Shown here: one piece after another, positions 13,856 through 21,587 of the stretch | How positions within the stretch are numbered: the stretch's first letter is position 1 | How the letters are laid out: each line of letters begins with the position of its first letter | IMG/VR virus record: IMGVR_UViG_3300018080_000532 | Coordinates: 1 to 26,104 of that record | From: a virus | DNA: 26,104 bases | Reading direction: 5' to 3' (one strand) | Notes under the pieces: generated by a model | The model's database searches: none | Seen by the model: only the letters and a program-made list of their open reading frames with translations | What the model was told of the DNA's origin: nothing | Made by a program: the position numbers and the translations under genes

Positions 13856-13942
13856 CCACCATCAAGAGTACCTCCTTCTCATTAATCTCGGTTACACGAC
13901 AGTTGCCCAGGATGGTGGCTCATACCACCTCCCATCCTGGGC
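13856..13942 (+). promoter_or_regulatory. Late leader with two exclusive hairpins
   Basis: A stable hairpin pairs GCCCAGGAT+GGTGG (13905-13918) with CCACC (13925-13929) and ATCCTGGGC (13934-13942), a 4-nt bulge apart, loop CTCATA. Upstream, CCACCATC (13856-13863) is a perfect complement of GATGGTGG (13911-13918), which is the core of the left arm. The two pairings cannot coexist. No T-run follows the stable hairpin, so it is not a plain terminator. It sits between the promoter candidate and the first late gene, 22 bp before the ATG. Attenuation, translation control or an RNA-protein site are all possible. Confidence 0.55.
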
Positions 13943-13964
13943 GCTGCTATTTTAGGGAGAATGT

Positions 13965-14198
13965 ATGTTAAACGAGGAATTGAAAATAGCAATCGCAGAA
14001 TTTAGAAGAGACATCATACACCTAGGCGAAAAATTTGACGACTTTGCAGTAGAGCAAAGGCAATTCAACGCGCTCATTGATGACCGTGTTACCCAGCTTG
14101 AGCAGGTTGTCGAGCGCTGGAAAGGCTACTGGTTGGGCGGCCTTGCTGTCTGCACAGCCATATTTTCTCTAATCACTTTGATAGCGAGGTTAATTTAA
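13965..14198 (+). CDS. Tail-anchored small membrane protein, XhlA/holin-like
   Basis: A 77-residue protein. A long helix with heptad-like hydrophobics covers about 1-50 (ending QLEQVVERWKGYW), then one hydrophobic span to the end (LGGLAVCTAIFSLITLIARL). Coiled coil plus C-terminal anchor is the layout of phage XhlA-type and similar lysis accessory proteins. AGGGAGA precedes the ATG. As first gene of the late operon, next to another membrane protein, a lysis role is plausible, though no endolysin is seen in this window. Confidence 0.6.
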   Translation: MLNEELKIAIAEFRRDIIHLGEKFDDFAVEQRQFNALIDDRVTQLEQVVERWKGYWLGGLAVCTAIFSLITLIARLI

Positions 14199-14651
14199 AT
14201 GGCTAAATATAGAAGTTACGGCATGGAAGCGGAAAGTATGTATATCCGCAAAAATAAGAAATGCACAGAGATCGGTGAGTTGCTTGGAATATCCTGGCGA
14301 ACAATAGAACGATGGAAACGGAAGTACAACTGGGAAGAGAAACGCCTTGAATATAACAAGACAGCCAGGGGAGCCATCGAAGTTATAGAGACCCTTTTAC
14401 ATGAGAAGTTAGATGACTTTGTAAAAAAGGAAGACATTACGTTAAAAGACATCAAGGGTTTTGCAGACGCCATTTCCAAGATTGTGGCGTCCCTGGAAAA
14501 ATTAAGAAAGACAACTGACCTGCGAACGCAGGTTATCACAGTCATGACCGAGTTTTCCAGCTATATAAAAAAGATCAATTTAAAAGTTGGCCAAATAGAA
14601 TTTGTAACAAAGCTGGTGCAGGGATTTTTTGATTATACGAGGGATCGATGA
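14199..14651 (+). CDS. HTH protein, possible small terminase subunit
   Basis: A 150-residue protein. Residues about 10-45 form an HTH (IGELLGISWRTIERWKRKYN with a following WEE), and the rest is helical. This resembles the HTH-plus-helical proteins (DUF1804-like in D3112-type phages) found shortly before Mu-type large terminases and proposed as small terminase. Here the large terminase is 2.3 kb downstream, in the same operon. It would recognise DNA and hand it to the packaging motor. GCGAGG lies 9 nt before the ATG. Confidence 0.6.
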   Translation: MAKYRSYGMEAESMYIRKNKKCTEIGELLGISWRTIERWKRKYNWEEKRLEYNKTARGAIEVIETLLHEKLDDFVKKEDITLKDIKGFADAISKIVASLEKLRKTTDLRTQVITVMTEFSSYIKKINLKVGQIEFVTKLVQGFFDYTRDR

Positions 14652-14842
14652 AAACGATCTGGAATAGAATTAACGGCAAGAAAACCCTAAGCGGGATTCT
14701 TGTAACCATTATCGGCATCATTATGTTTCAAATAAAGTTCACCGTCCCGGCAGCGCCTTACGTCCTTTCGACCGGACTGGGAATGCTGGGGATCGGTGGG
14801 ACGCATAAATATACTAAACACAAACAATTTAAAAAGGAGTAG
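14648..14842 (+). CDS. Two-span small membrane protein, holin-like
   Basis: A 64-residue protein overlapping the previous stop (ATGA). Two hydrophobic segments, about 15-30 (SGILVTIIGIIMFQI) and 36-50 (APYVLSTGLGMLGIGG), separated by a short polar turn, then a basic tail (HKYTKHKQFKK). This size, topology and basic C-terminus are those of small phage holins. It may also be a non-lytic membrane protein; no endolysin lies nearby. Confidence 0.55.
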   Translation: MKTIWNRINGKKTLSGILVTIIGIIMFQIKFTVPAAPYVLSTGLGMLGIGGTHKYTKHKQFKKE

Positions 14843-14844
14843 TT

Positions 14845-15000
14845 ATGGCCTTAGAGACTTATGAAGCGGTTGAAGTTGTATCACGGGCATTAGCTAATGT
14901 GGCAAAAGCGCTTAAGGATGATAACAAGATTTCCACGAAAGAAGTTGTGGACATCGTTATTAAGACGCTGACAGACCTGGGCACGGAAGTTCTTGATTAA
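14845..15000 (+). CDS. 51-residue helical protein, unknown
   Basis: ATG at 14845 has AAGGAG 6 nt upstream, two bases after the previous stop. The product is an acidic, all-helical peptide. Its stop overlaps the next ATG (TAATG). Tight spacing and a good ribosome site support a real gene. Function unknown. Confidence 0.6.
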   Translation: MALETYEAVEVVSRALANVAKALKDDNKISTKEVVDIVIKTLTDLGTEVLD

Positions 15001-16532
15001 TGTGGTACAAAGAGTTAAATAGCGACTGGCAGGCGCAGTTAGATCGCCCCATCGGCGCAAAACACCGTGTAAAAGTAGTGTTCGATCCTTCCGGCGACAA
15101 TGTTGATTTGAGTGAACGTTTAGCATCGATGGGCGCGCTTGTCCAGAAGAAAAATATATTGCCTGGTAAATTGGGGCAATATATCGCTTCACAAGTCAAT
15201 TTGAAATTTAATGACCCAGACTCCTATTTTAATGAATTGGACGCGGAGTCATTTCTGTATGGTACAGACTGGTATCATACGGAAGTACAGATAAAATCGA
15301 AAATGGCCGGGACATCCAGCGATGTCAACCAGGGACTGATGTATCTGGAAGCAGTCAAGCTGGAAAAAGCGAACGCGTCGTTTGTCCTGGTTGATCTCTT
15401 CAAAGTGCTGTTAGATGAAAAGCTGACGGCAGATACCTACAACCGGATTAAGGATGGTGTCTCCCAAAGTACGATCTCCTACGAACGCACCGGCTCCAGC
15501 ACAGGTACGCTGGATGATATGACGATTTATTCAACGTACTGTAAATTAGGGCAATGGACGATCACGTTCACGGATGGTTCCGGTAATTATACCGTTGACG
15601 GCCCCGGTGTTACCGAAAAGGAAGGAAGCACAGGATCGGATTTTTATTCAAATACGGATGCAACCGACAGCCAGATTAAAATCGCATCCGGTGACTGGAC
15701 AGGCACTTTTGATGAAGGTGATTCAATAACATTCAGTACCTGCCGGACATGGGAAAACAAGGTACTTATCGAAATCATCCACGACCTGGCAAAAACGATG
15801 TTAAGCGATAGTGACATTGATAAAAGCGGAACGTATCCTTCGACACTGGATACGGATTATAGCTTTGACCGTGCCCACAATTGGCTGGCATTGTTTAAGC
15901 TTTCGATCTCATTTGACAGGACAACAACGGTGTTAAAAGCGATTGAGCTGGTCGCTAACCATGGGAATTCGACACCGTTCAGCAACCGGGACGGTAAGCT
16001 GGCCATCGACGTATATCGCCCGAAATACCAGGATAGTTTTTATAATCTTCAAAATTATAACGATCTGAAAGAATGCAAGAGCGAGACATTAGCGCCGATA
16101 GAGGCGTTCAGGATATTTTTTAATTACGACTACGAAAACTCTGCTTATTTGAATGAGTACGTTTACCCGAATGACGCTACCGAGGACATATTCGAAATAA
16201 AGCTCCACGGGTTCACCTCTGAAGATGCCGGACTTGTGCACTGGATGGCCACGTTTTATTATAATTTATGGCATGACGGGGTCAGGGTATTCGACCCCAT
16301 AAAAGAGAAATTACATGCTCTCGCGATAGACATCGGAGAGCATTATTATATAAACAGCTTAAACCCGGTCTATGAAAACCGGGCAATCGAAATTATTGAA
16401 ACGCAAAAGCGACTGCTAAAGAGAGATATATCGCTGAAAGCGTTTGATGTAAACAGCTTAATGGGCGACATCAGCGCGTATTGCTTTTGCGATGTCGGCC
16501 ATAAATGCGATGATGGAAGGATAATCTGGTAA
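15000..16532 (+). CDS. Large tail protein, tail-hub-like
   Basis: A 510-residue protein. The N-terminal part (about 1-150) and the C-terminal part (about 290-490) together look like a tail hub or tip protein. The C-terminal segment KLHALAIDIGEHYYI...NRAIEIIET..LLKRDISLKAFDV has the 'small final strand after an IG-D/E turn' look of J/hub-type proteins. Residues about 155-260 are a glycine, serine and threonine-rich beta insert with WTITFTDGSGNYTV and GTFDEGDSITFST, as in phage decoration domains. A Cys cluster (CFCDVGHKC) lies near the end. It sits before the terminase, not with the tail genes, which is unusual. The hub assignment is a by-eye guess. Confidence 0.5.
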   Translation: MWYKELNSDWQAQLDRPIGAKHRVKVVFDPSGDNVDLSERLASMGALVQKKNILPGKLGQYIASQVNLKFNDPDSYFNELDAESFLYGTDWYHTEVQIKSKMAGTSSDVNQGLMYLEAVKLEKANASFVLVDLFKVLLDEKLTADTYNRIKDGVSQSTISYERTGSSTGTLDDMTIYSTYCKLGQWTITFTDGSGNYTVDGPGVTEKEGSTGSDFYSNTDATDSQIKIASGDWTGTFDEGDSITFSTCRTWENKVLIEIIHDLAKTMLSDSDIDKSGTYPSTLDTDYSFDRAHNWLALFKLSISFDRTTTVLKAIELVANHGNSTPFSNRDGKLAIDVYRPKYQDSFYNLQNYNDLKECKSETLAPIEAFRIFFNYDYENSAYLNEYVYPNDATEDIFEIKLHGFTSEDAGLVHWMATFYYNLWHDGVRVFDPIKEKLHALAIDIGEHYYINSLNPVYENRAIEIIETQKRLLKRDISLKAFDVNSLMGDISAYCFCDVGHKCDDGRIIW

Positions 16533-16533
16533 T

Positions 16534-16911
16534 ATGCCTTATTCAGAAGTCACCTGGAATACACAGGATTTAGTTACATCGGCAAAGTTAGCCACAATGG
16601 ATAACAACGATAAAGCCAGGGCTGACGGCAGCACGGTGGCCGATGGTGAATACCATGGCCATGTTATTTATGACAGTGGGAACATAAGTGTCCCCAATGC
16701 CTCCGCAACACAGGTTACGTTTAATAGAACATTCAATGAGATACCCCTGATAACCGCTTATTACGAGGGGGCTGATCTCAGAAATGACGGCTTAGGAGGC
16801 TATGGGGCCAGTACCGGGTATCGTTTAGAGCAAATTACGTTAACAGGGTTTTATATAATGCAAAACATGGGTTCAACACTCACTTTTCGATGGAGAGCAA
16901 TCGGGGTATAA
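16534..16911 (+). CDS. Receptor-binding / tail fibre-like protein
   Basis: A 125-residue protein, one base after the previous stop. The C-terminal 75 residues (VTFNRTFNEIPLITAYYEGA, then ITLTGFYI and STLTFRWRAIGV) follow the strand pattern of H-type lectin or fibre tip domains that end in a W.A.G strand. The N-terminus (SEVTWNTQDLVTSAKLATMD) resembles the short attachment segment of small fibre proteins. It would attach to the tail and contact the host surface. Its stop overlaps the terminase ATG (TAATG). Confidence 0.6.
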   Translation: MPYSEVTWNTQDLVTSAKLATMDNNDKARADGSTVADGEYHGHVIYDSGNISVPNASATQVTFNRTFNEIPLITAYYEGADLRNDGLGGYGASTGYRLEQITLTGFYIMQNMGSTLTFRWRAIGV

Positions 16912-18383
16912 TGGCACAGCGTAAAATCACAATCAGAGAGTATGATAAGAGGGTAGATCAGATTCTCGAAAAGATGAAGTCGAAAGCAACGGAGTTTGTT
17001 GATGACTCCGATATTGCTAAGAAAGAACGAAAAGATCGGGCAAAAGTTGACCGGCTTTGGTTTGCTGCGAACTATCTCCCCCATTATTGCTATAAACCTT
17101 TTGGTGATTTCCATCGCCAGTTAAATGCATTCCTGGATGTGAAAGATGAAATGTGCTTCCTTGCCGGGCCGCGAGAATCAGGGAAAACAACGATTGACGG
17201 CCTGGTAGTGCAGCTTCATGATATATGTTTTGGATTAAAGCACTTTGAAATGCTCGTTTCGGAGACCGACACCCAGGCCAGCGATTTCGCCCGGTTTATT
17301 AAGTTGGAAATTGAAGAGAACGACCGGATTAAACAGGATTTTGGCGATCTGAAAGGGCGTTATCGCTGGCAGGACGATGATTTTGTCACGGCTAACAATA
17401 TCCGGGTGTTGAGCAGAGGACGGGGGCAGGCGGTTAAGAGTATGCGCTGGCGTCAGTACCGACCGGATCGTATAGTAATCATTGATTTTGAAAACTGGAA
17501 GAATGTATTCAATCCGAAACTGATAAAGCGGGGTGTAAGCTGGATTCGAGGCGAGTTACGAGGATGTCTGGCAGAGGGCGGCAGCATGTTGATGGAAGGC
17601 CAGATCATCCGTAAGAACTGTATCCTTGATACTTTTGTCAGGGAGAAAGACGAAAAGGGGCGCTCCAAATACAGATCAGCCGTCTGGCCTGCAATCTTTG
17701 CAGACGGCAGTTCTTTTTGGCCGGAAGGCCGGTCGAAAGCCAGTTTAAAACGGTTGAAGAAGGATATGGGAACCGTCGAGTTTAACCGGTGGATGCAGAA
17801 CAATCCGGTTGATGAAGATGGGTTATTTAGAGAAGAGTGGGTAACGTATTACAAAGAAAAGGAATTGCTCGGACGGGCACTGAGAACATTTCAATACACT
17901 GATCCCAGCGTGGGCCGGGGCCAAACGCATAATTTTAAGGCCACCCTTGTCGTCAGCTTTGATGAAAACGGCATCTGCTATATTAGAGATGCCTGGATTC
18001 GAAAAGCTTCAGTAAATATGATGATTATGCACGGCTATAACGTGTACAGCACGTTAAAGCCCGAATTGTGGGAATACGAAGATAATTCAAGTCAGAAGTT
18101 CCTGGACACCGACTTTCAGCAATACGCGAAAGATCACGGCTACAATTATTTCCCCAGGGGCTTCTCGAATTCAGAAAATAAAGTTGTACGGATTTCAAGG
18201 TTATCGCGACCGATAGAACTGGGTTTAATCCGATTTTTAAAGGGCCAGGGAGATCAGGGGTTGCTCATAGAGCAACTTTTGTTTTATGACGAGGGCCGAG
18301 CCGTTGAAGACGACGGCCCGGATGCGTTAACAGGAGTGTATCGCTTAGGCCAGAGAGTAGCGGACTTAATTGTACTAATATAG
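16911..18383 (+). CDS. terL: Terminase large subunit
   Basis: A 490-residue protein. ATPase part: Walker A GPRESGKT at 86-93 and a Walker B-like IVIIDFEN at 188-195 where the acidic pair is separated by Phe (D192, E194). Nuclease part: YTDPSVG with D331, acidic residues around 388-391, and DDGPDALTG with D468 and D471. This is the standard two-domain motor that packages DNA and cuts it. ATG at 16911 overlaps the previous stop; a longer in-frame start at 16890 lies inside the previous gene. In a transposable phage it should package headful DNA including host flanks. The presence of both domains makes this secure. Confidence 0.92.
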   Translation: MAQRKITIREYDKRVDQILEKMKSKATEFVDDSDIAKKERKDRAKVDRLWFAANYLPHYCYKPFGDFHRQLNAFLDVKDEMCFLAGPRESGKTTIDGLVVQLHDICFGLKHFEMLVSETDTQASDFARFIKLEIEENDRIKQDFGDLKGRYRWQDDDFVTANNIRVLSRGRGQAVKSMRWRQYRPDRIVIIDFENWKNVFNPKLIKRGVSWIRGELRGCLAEGGSMLMEGQIIRKNCILDTFVREKDEKGRSKYRSAVWPAIFADGSSFWPEGRSKASLKRLKKDMGTVEFNRWMQNNPVDEDGLFREEWVTYYKEKELLGRALRTFQYTDPSVGRGQTHNFKATLVVSFDENGICYIRDAWIRKASVNMMIMHGYNVYSTLKPELWEYEDNSSQKFLDTDFQQYAKDHGYNYFPRGFSNSENKVVRISRLSRPIELGLIRFLKGQGDQGLLIEQLLFYDEGRAVEDDGPDALTGVYRLGQRVADLIVLI

Positions 18384-18390
18384 AGTGACT

Positions 18391-20403
18391 ATGAAGATCA
18401 AACAGAAAATAGAAAACTGGGTATTAGGTAAAATATCAAGCCGCTTTTATACCAATGTCGACGGCAGCTTTTCGTATAGCGGCGGGATTTCTCATAATGC
18501 CGATCAGGCGGAAATGCTCAAAGCATACCAGGGCTGGGTCTATGCCTGTGCTTCTATTATTGCCCGGAATGTAGCGAAAGTGCCATTGAGATTATATCAG
18601 CAGTTGCAAAAAAAGATGGAAATAGAAGATCATGTTCTTTTGGAATTATTACAAAACATAAACCCAATTCATACTCAATATGAATTATGGGAATTAACTG
18701 TTACCTGGCTGGAGTTAACCGGCAATAGTTACTGGTATCTCCCCAAAAACCGGTTGAATGTTCCTGGAGAAATATGGCCGGTTCCTCCGGATCGAATGTG
18801 GGTTGTGCCGGATAAACAGGAAATAATTAAGGGGTATTTGTATAGATACCAGGGAAAGCAAATCGCTTTTGATCGGGATGAAATTGTACACCTCCGTTAC
18901 CCCGATCCTAATAACATTTACTATGGTTGCAGCCCGTTAAAGGCGGCTGCGTATAGTTATGATATTGATCTGTATATGAAGAAATATTCCCTAAACCTGT
19001 TTAAAAACGACGGCAGGCCAAAAGGCGTGCTGGAAACAGACCAAACACTTGATGAGCCAACAACCGATAGATTGCGACACGCCTGGCATCGAACGTATGG
19101 CGGTATAGAGAACCAGGGGAAGATCGCCATTTTGCAGGCAGGGGCAAAGTATAAAAACGTACAAGTATCTCCTTCTGAGCTGGATTTCATGGCATCCCGG
19201 AAATTAACCAGGGATGATATTTTGGCAATCTTTGGAGTCCCCGGTTCAAAGTTAGGGCTGGTCGAAGACGTTAACCGGGCCAATGCAGAGGCCAACGATT
19301 ACACATTTCAGTCGGAAGTTATCTCTCCCCGGCTGAAATTGATCGGCTCCAAGTTGAATAAGGATTTGACCCCGAAATATGATCTTAAGCTTTCGCTTCA
19401 ATTTGATGACCCTGTCCCGAAAAACAGGGTTCTTCTCCTGAAGGAGCGGGAAACTAATTTGAAGAATTATGTAACAACGATCAATGAGGAACGAGAAGCT
19501 TTAGGTAAGAAACCGGCTAAATGGGGAGATGCCCCGTGGATGCCGTTTAATTTGGTTCAGGCTGGTTCAGGAATAGAGACGCCATCAGACAGGCAGATTA
19601 AGCAATACGGATTTCCAGGTCTCAAAAGGGACGCTGAAAAGGTTAAAGAAGCCCAGTGGCGCAGTTACATAGCGCTTCATTATCCTGCGGAGCGTTCATT
19701 CCGCCGTGATGTACGAAAGTTGTTTGGGCGGCAGAAAGCTGAAGTCCTGGACAATCTTAAAAAAGTATTCAATGAAAAGAGCCTCGTCAGAAATGCAGCC
19801 CAAATCGAATCTATACTATTTGGCAGGAACGACTGGGAGCGAATCTTTTCCGAGGAGATGGGCGCCAACTATCAGGATATGCTGTTAGGCGCTGCTGAGA
19901 AAGCGATCTCCGACTTAGGTGTTGATAGTACGTTTGATTTTAAGAACCCCAGGGTAGCTCGCTTCCTGAGAGAAAAAAAGTATAAATTCTCTTTTCAGGT
20001 GAACGACACCACAATAAAAAGCCTGAGAGGGGAATTGACCGAAGCGTTTGCCAATGATGAGGCGATGGAGGCATTTGCCGAACGCATCGACAAAGTATTT
20101 GGTTTTGCCGATCAATATCGTTCGTTACGAATCGCCCGGACTGAGGCGACATCAACGACGAATTTCGGCATATTTGAGAGCTATAACCAGTTAGGAATCG
20201 TTACGGGCAAAACCTGGCTATCTGCCAGGGATGAACACACCAGGGAAAGCCACCAGGTACTTGATGGAATCACCGTCGGATTAGATGACTATTTTGAGAC
20301 AAGATCGGGCATTCTCCTGAAATATCCGGGCGATCCAGACGCTGATATTGCAGAAATTATCAATTGTCGGTGTACAGAATTGCCGGTAATTGAGGGTAGC
20401 TAA
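18391..20403 (+). CDS. Portal protein fused to a MuF-like domain
   Basis: A 670-residue protein. Residues about 10-385 are an HK97-family portal: AYQGWVYACASIIARNVAKV near the start, DEIVHLRYPDPNN, YGCSPLKAA, DDILAIFGVPGSKLGL. Residues about 540-665 are a MuF/SPP1 gp7-type head morphogenesis domain: RIARTEATSTTNFG, WLSARDEHTRESHQVLDG and the final NCRCTELPV. The stretch between (about 400-530) is helical. Portal proteins form the DNA entry ring; MuF-type proteins go into the head. Fusion puts both in one chain, known from some phages. ATG at 18391 is used; a GTG at 18385 is possible. No strong ribosome site. A 376-bp gap follows. Confidence 0.9.
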   Translation: MKIKQKIENWVLGKISSRFYTNVDGSFSYSGGISHNADQAEMLKAYQGWVYACASIIARNVAKVPLRLYQQLQKKMEIEDHVLLELLQNINPIHTQYELWELTVTWLELTGNSYWYLPKNRLNVPGEIWPVPPDRMWVVPDKQEIIKGYLYRYQGKQIAFDRDEIVHLRYPDPNNIYYGCSPLKAAAYSYDIDLYMKKYSLNLFKNDGRPKGVLETDQTLDEPTTDRLRHAWHRTYGGIENQGKIAILQAGAKYKNVQVSPSELDFMASRKLTRDDILAIFGVPGSKLGLVEDVNRANAEANDYTFQSEVISPRLKLIGSKLNKDLTPKYDLKLSLQFDDPVPKNRVLLLKERETNLKNYVTTINEEREALGKKPAKWGDAPWMPFNLVQAGSGIETPSDRQIKQYGFPGLKRDAEKVKEAQWRSYIALHYPAERSFRRDVRKLFGRQKAEVLDNLKKVFNEKSLVRNAAQIESILFGRNDWERIFSEEMGANYQDMLLGAAEKAISDLGVDSTFDFKNPRVARFLREKKYKFSFQVNDTTIKSLRGELTEAFANDEAMEAFAERIDKVFGFADQYRSLRIARTEATSTTNFGIFESYNQLGIVTGKTWLSARDEHTRESHQVLDGITVGLDDYFETRSGILLKYPGDPDADIAEIINCRCTELPVIEGS

Positions 20404-20457
20404 AAAGCCCATAAATCGATCCTAAGAGACGATCTCAAAAAACGGGCATGGAAATAC

Positions 20458-20481
20458 AAAAACCCGAAAAAACGAGTTTTT
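20458..20481 (+). terminator. Terminator-like hairpin after the portal gene
   Basis: AAAAAC...CG (20458-20466) pairs with CG...GTTTTT (20473-20481) with one mismatch pair (C and A), loop AAAAAA, and the right arm ends in five T. Moderate strength; partial termination or processing after the portal gene is possible. Confidence 0.4.
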
Positions 20482-20506
20482 AAACGGTATTCTGGAGGTG
20501 CTTTTT

Positions 20507-20572
20507 ATGAGGCCGCATAAGTTGTTAATAATTAAGTTGTTGGTAACATCACGTAAAAACAGCGTATTTTAA
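20507..20572 (+). CDS. 21-codon ORF with strong ribosome site, uncertain
   Basis: TGGAGGTG lies 7 nt before ATG 20507, one of the better ribosome sites in the late region. The peptide is basic and hydrophobic (MRPHKLLIIKLLVTSRK). It may be a leader peptide, or the start of a gene lost by deletion. Length alone makes it doubtful. Confidence 0.25.
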   Translation: MRPHKLLIIKLLVTSRKNSVF

Positions 20573-20635
20573 CATAAAACGACATTAAAGATCATTTTAT
20601 TTAGCAATCATACCATAATACGATTTTTACTATAG

Positions 20636-20694
20636 TTTAAACGGTAATAAGGGGTAATAAACGGAAATTAAACGATTTTAAAAAACCGTTTAAA
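20636..20694. repeat. 10-bp inverted repeat TTTAAACGGT / ACCGTTTAAA
   Basis: Perfect arms at 20636-20645 and 20685-20694, 39 bp apart. AAAAACCGTTTAA around the right arm (20681-20693) recurs exactly at 208-220 in the presumed left-end region. Possible protein-binding pair. Confidence 0.4.
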
Positions 20695-20779
20695 AGATAC
20701 AACTAATGGTAATTATACAGCTTAACCCGATTTTAACAAATTTCATGGAAAATAACTACAAAATATCAGTGAGGTAAAA

Positions 20780-21559
20780 ATGGACGAAATTTTACAGAAT
20801 AGAGAATTAGGGATCGAGGTGCGCGATATAAACGAGGAGGAGCGATCATTTGTGGCTTACGCCTCCACCAAAACAATGGATGCTTACGGTACGGTGATCC
20901 TGCCCGACGCCTTTGATCTAAAGAGGTTTAACAAAAACCCGGTTATCCCCTGGGCGCATGATTACAAGAGTCCACCGGTTGCCCGGTCTATGTGGGCAAA
21001 GCCCGATGAAAAAGGATTACTGTTTAAGCCGCAATTTGCCAAAACAGCATTCGCGGAGGAAGTCTGGCAGCTTTACAAAGAAGACTACCTCAATGCATTC
21101 TCAATCGGTTTTGATCCATTAAAGGGAGTTGCCGACGATGACGAGTTGTATGATCAACTCCGGGAAAAGTGGGGCATCAAGGAAAAACCCTGGCGGATAT
21201 TCACGAAAGTTGGGTTGTATGAAATATCTGCCGTGCCGGTTCCGGCAAATGAGGATTCATTGAAATTAGCAATTAAAAATGGTATTGTCAAATCGAGAAA
21301 TTTAATAACGGCATTCGAAAAGCGGGAGCAGGAAAATCTCGTTAATCAGAGGCTGGAAGACCTGTTCAAAAACATGGGGGATAGTGCTAAAATCATCGAA
21401 GCGATGTCGAAAAAATTAGATGATTTAGAGCAACTTTTATATAATCAGTCAAACAAGGATAAAACTCCGGGGAGTTTAGTCGATTTGGATATATACCTCA
21501 AAAACAGGTTGCCCCAGTTGATCGATGGAGAACTCAGGAGATTAAAGGGAAAAGTTTAG
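20780..21559 (+). CDS. HK97-type prohead protease (S78 family)
   Basis: A 259-residue protein. The fold motifs are all present: YASTKTMDAYGTVILPDAF near 27-45, PWAHDY with catalytic H60, LNAFSIGF with S108 and KVGLYEISAVPVPAN with E148. The rest (about 165-259) is a helical, charged tail that may act as part of the scaffold. It matures the prohead by cutting the capsid N-terminal delta domain. ATG at 20780 follows GTGAGG. The major capsid gene follows 28 bp later, the usual pair. Confidence 0.93.
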   Translation: MDEILQNRELGIEVRDINEEERSFVAYASTKTMDAYGTVILPDAFDLKRFNKNPVIPWAHDYKSPPVARSMWAKPDEKGLLFKPQFAKTAFAEEVWQLYKEDYLNAFSIGFDPLKGVADDDELYDQLREKWGIKEKPWRIFTKVGLYEISAVPVPANEDSLKLAIKNGIVKSRNLITAFEKREQENLVNQRLEDLFKNMGDSAKIIEAMSKKLDDLEQLLYNQSNKDKTPGSLVDLDIYLKNRLPQLIDGELRRLKGKV

Positions 21560-21587
21560 TAATATTTTTAAATAAAGGAGTTTAACA

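Larger units (their letters stand above)
20404..20779 (+). other. 376-bp AT-rich gap between portal and protease genes
   Basis: No gene of normal size. It holds a terminator-like hairpin (20458-20481), a 21-codon ORF with a strong ribosome site (20507-20572) and a 10-bp inverted repeat (20636-20694) in a stretch with repeated TTAAACG-like words. Head genes are usually packed end to end, so the space is out of place. It may hold a promoter for the capsid genes, a regulatory site, or the remains of a lost gene. Confidence 0.5.

Noticed and set aside
15000-16532. Target protein of a diversity-generating retroelement
   Set aside because: No reverse transcriptase and no template/variable repeat pair is seen in the window.
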